A stretch of 33,552 bases of DNA from Symploca sp. SIO2E9. GTDB taxonomy: Bacteria; Cyanobacteriota; Cyanobacteriia; Cyanobacteriales; Coleofasciculaceae. Below, piece after piece: positions 31,131 to 33,552 of the stretch (positions within the stretch are counted from its first letter, which is position 1; each line of letters starts with the position of its first letter). The stretch spans positions 1-33,552 of the forward strand of contig JAAHGS010000060.1 in assembly GCA_010692645.1 (NCBI GenBank), written 5' to 3'. The notes beneath the pieces were generated by a model. The model searched no databases. It worked only from the letters and a program-made list of their open reading frames with translations, and was not told the DNA's origin. The translations under genes were made by a program, and so were the position numbers.

Positions 31131-33374
31131 TTATAGATTTTCAAGATGTTGTTTTGTATCAGTCTTTAACTTTTCATAGGTGAGTTGAAATTCTCCAGGG
31201 CGATAATTTATGATTCCATCAGATTCAAGTCCTTTGTCTTTTTGATACGTGTAGATAGCTTCCACCCATTCCCCCTTTAAATATTTGATACTTTTAGGTT
31301 CTGCCTTTCCTTCAATTGCACCAGCATAATTGAGATTTTGATATTTAAGAATTGTCTTGATTCCAATGACCACTTGAACTTCTGGTTCATGTGGCTGTCC
31401 TGGCTGTTGTTGTAATTTTTTTTTATTTTTTAGTAATTTAGGATTAAGTTCATTATCATTGACCAGATCTTCGACAATCTTCTGAATTGATTCACTGGTG
31501 GCATTAAAGTTTCTTAGTGCTTTCTTCTTCTGATTTGGAGGCATTTTATAGATAGGATTAGGAGTCTCTTTTGCAGGAGTCTCATTCTTAGAAACACTTC
31601 CTATTCCTGAAGTAGTTTCTTGGTTTTCACTATCATTGTTACTGCTACCTATACCTGTTTTATGAGAGCTACTAATTTGCGCATCTTCCTCTTTCGCTAT
31701 CTCCTTTGTAATTTCAATCCATACATAAGTAATAGTTCCTGAAAGTAAGGACAATCCTATAATAATACAAAAAATGCCTCTATTTTCTAATAAATATTTT
31801 AAAATCCCAGAAGATTGCTTAATTATTTTTTCAGGCAGAGTTAGATTTTTTCTGAGATGCAAACCAGAAAGAACTAAATGCTCGGAACTTGAACTAGAGA
31901 AGGCTTGAATAAATATTTCTCTGGGAACTTTACTACAACCAACCTGGTAAAAGTAAGCAGACAAACGATATTCTTCAAGCCACTCAAACAAGTTAGCTAG
32001 AGGTCTGTAATAAGGTTCAGAATGTCTACGTCGATAGCGAACTACTTGTAAATAGTGGAGTAATTTATTCCAAATTTTATCTCCGCAACGGAAAGAATTT
32101 GACTCTGAACTAGATGACGATTGATGAGAAGACTGCTGAAAACTACCAATCATTTCTAAATCAATGAGAAAATTATTTATAAATTCCCCACGGCAATGCT
32201 TCCAGGCACTTTTAGGAGCTTTCAGTAACCAATGAACAGCTTCAGGAGTAATTTGCCTTTCCAGAAGCTCAGGCAGGATGAGCTTTATGCCCCTAGCAAG
32301 TTGCTCCTGTGGGAGTTGGGAACCAAGAGCCTCTTGAAACTCTAAGGATATAACTTGATTGTTGTCAGGTTTTTGCCTACCACCCTTGATATTCAACCAA
32401 GCCAAAAACTCTGGGAGCGTTTCTGGAATCACCAAAGCTCTGAGAGTTATCAACCTTACCAACTGAGGACTATATAAGTTCTGATTTAGAGCCTTACTAG
32501 CTCCCTCATCATTAAACAGAGTCTCCCAGTAATCTACAGTAATTTGCTCATCCCTTAAAGATTCTGTAATTACCTCAACAGCTTCTGGTTTCACCTGAGA
32601 ACTATTAATTAAGCTCTTAATCGCTGACTTTAGTGCCTGTTTGTCAATAGCTGCTGGCATCAAAGTTAAAGGAAGATTTGCCTGGGCTTGCTGAAAACTT
32701 ATATAGGCACGCTCACTAGCTGGATCAATGACAACAAAACTCCAAGGGTTCTCTAATGCTTCAGCATTGTAAGCCCAGGACACAGGCTGTCCTCCAGCTT
32801 TAATTTCAGCTATTTTGTTAATCAGTCTGAAATTATACTGATACTCCCTTGAGAGCACTATCGGCACAGATTCATTCCCAAACTCCTGCTCAAGCTTCTC
32901 TGAGGGTATTTCAGGTGGTCTAGAAATATCTTCTAAAGGACTTACTCTAGTATCAAAAGGATTAAAAACAGGCAGCTGCCCTTCTCGCTGCTCAGCATAC
33001 TGTTCCATCCACATTAGGATTTTCCAGAGACTATCTGCTCCCTGACAGAGGAAATAACGATAAACTGAAAGCGGTCGTCCCCCATCATCTCTACCGCGAC
33101 TCACCACTGCCACAACAGACCAATCAGGCTCTCCTAGCACAACTCGACCAATTACTGCCGGCTGGTTACTAGAAGCTCCCTCCACCACAGCAAATAGTTT
33201 ATTAGCGATCGCTCGCTCAACCGCATAAGGAATCCTCTCATTAGGCAGAGTAACATTCATATACCGCCCAGTAAAGCCTGTAGATATCCAGCCACCATCT
33301 GTGGTAATCTCAGCCTTAATACCAGTGCTAAATTCGTGAATTTCAACAGTAGTTCTAATATTAGAAGGATCCAT
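31131..33374 (-). CDS. Large single-pass protein of unknown family, first gene of the signalling cluster
   Basis: A 747-residue protein from ATG 33374 (MDPSNIRTTVEIHEFSTG); a GTG at 33413 would add 13 residues. The N-terminal 150 residues contain beta-rich sequence with many aromatic and Gly residues (GWISTGFTGRYMNVTLP, VYRYFLCQGADSLWKILMWME). A long helical middle follows (LNINLYSPQLVRLI-type segments, 300-520). One membrane helix lies near 535-555 (CIIIGLSLLSGTITYVWIEI). The last 90 residues (LKYQNLNYAGAIEG, VEAIYTYQKDKGLESDGIINYRPG) resemble a peptidoglycan-binding-like repeat, suggesting that the tail faces the cell wall. I do not recognise the family. It is the most upstream gene of the minus-strand run and defines its 5' end. 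Confidence 0.75.
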   Translation of the reverse strand: MDPSNIRTTVEIHEFSTGIKAEITTDGGWISTGFTGRYMNVTLPNERIPYAVERAIANKLFAVVEGASSNQPAVIGRVVLGEPDWSVVAVVSRGRDDGGRPLSVYRYFLCQGADSLWKILMWMEQYAEQREGQLPVFNPFDTRVSPLEDISRPPEIPSEKLEQEFGNESVPIVLSREYQYNFRLINKIAEIKAGGQPVSWAYNAEALENPWSFVVIDPASERAYISFQQAQANLPLTLMPAAIDKQALKSAIKSLINSSQVKPEAVEVITESLRDEQITVDYWETLFNDEGASKALNQNLYSPQLVRLITLRALVIPETLPEFLAWLNIKGGRQKPDNNQVISLEFQEALGSQLPQEQLARGIKLILPELLERQITPEAVHWLLKAPKSAWKHCRGEFINNFLIDLEMIGSFQQSSHQSSSSSESNSFRCGDKIWNKLLHYLQVVRYRRRHSEPYYRPLANLFEWLEEYRLSAYFYQVGCSKVPREIFIQAFSSSSSEHLVLSGLHLRKNLTLPEKIIKQSSGILKYLLENRGIFCIIIGLSLLSGTITYVWIEITKEIAKEEDAQISSSHKTGIGSSNNDSENQETTSGIGSVSKNETPAKETPNPIYKMPPNQKKKALRNFNATSESIQKIVEDLVNDNELNPKLLKNKKKLQQQPGQPHEPEVQVVIGIKTILKYQNLNYAGAIEGKAEPKSIKYLKGEWVEAIYTYQKDKGLESDGIINYRPGEFQLTYEKLKTDTKQHLENL

Positions 33375-33439
33375 ATTTTTAGGGAACTCCAAGAAATAAA
33401 TTCTCCAATTCACTCAGAAACACCACCTCAAGATTCTTC

Positions 33440-33480
33440 TCCCCATCCCCCCCTCTCCCCCTCTCCCCCTCTCCTCACTC
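33440..33480. repeat. CT-rich short tandem repeats
   Basis: CCCCCTCTCC units repeat at the right edge, upstream of the large signalling-cluster gene. No gene is visible in 33414-33552. Confidence 0.85.
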
Positions 33481-33552
33481 CTTCCCCACTACCCTCCCCC
33501 CTACACACTTCACCCCTCCCAACAGCACATATCACCTTCTTCCACACTCCAC

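Overview
The window looks like cyanobacterial chromosome, most likely from a filamentous species with a large, repeat-rich genome. The HIP1 octamer GCGATCGC recurs throughout (for example near 3088, 6013, 6522, 6893, 13892, 18681, 25489, 27269, 30693 and 33205). Intergenic spacers are full of short-unit GA/CT-rich tandem repeats, and several proteins (ThiO, TenA, the zinc-ribbon/TPR kinase, the ECF-like sigma factor) have a cyanobacterial flavour. I do not assign a genus.

Layout. (1) 302-4724, minus strand: an acyl-CoA ligase-like AMP-binding protein followed by a FadN-type 3-hydroxyacyl-CoA dehydrogenase/enoyl-CoA hydratase. This is a beta-oxidation-like pair, unexpected in a cyanobacterium, and the ligase has a disrupted ATP-binding loop. 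(2) 4725-5595: a long spacer with a 33-bp tandem repeat, a 10-bp hairpin and a palindrome shared with another locus. (3) 5596-7596, plus strand: an ECF-like sigma factor with three sigma-4 domains. It converges on and overlaps a minus-strand cluster (11148 to 7459) of a methyltransferase, two PD-(D/E)XK nuclease-like proteins and two AidA/PixA inclusion-body-family paralogues. (4) 11149-11966: a mobile/regulatory spacer with two MITE-like inverted repeats and a 53-residue ribbon-helix-helix gene. (5) 11967-17202: a small FHA protein, thiO, an IS200/IS605-type tnpB element without tnpA, and an actin-like ParM protein paired with a ribbon-helix-helix/coiled-coil partner. (6) 17267-20843, plus strand: tenA of the Cys-less type, an alpha/beta hydrolase and an MscS channel fused to a DEP domain. 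(7) 21033-33374, minus strand: a phosphosignalling cluster.

The phosphosignalling cluster is the best candidate for an undescribed system. It contains a zinc-ribbon Ser/Thr kinase with TPRs, a PP2C phosphatase fused to a pseudokinase, a zinc-ribbon FHA protein, a cytosolic vWA protein with a Thr-rich repeated tail, a small unknown protein, a secreted and membrane-anchored vWA protein, a polytopic membrane protein with an FHA-like tail, and a large single-pass protein. Writer (kinase), eraser (PP2C), reader (FHA), vWA scaffolds and membrane components lie together. A working model is phospho-Thr-controlled assembly of vWA complexes at the membrane, related in gene content to the TerY-P (vWA/PP2C/kinase) triads. 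Inserted near it, at about 28157-28588, is a GC-rich structured non-coding block that resembles the right end (omega-RNA region) of an IS200/IS605-type element without its nuclease gene.
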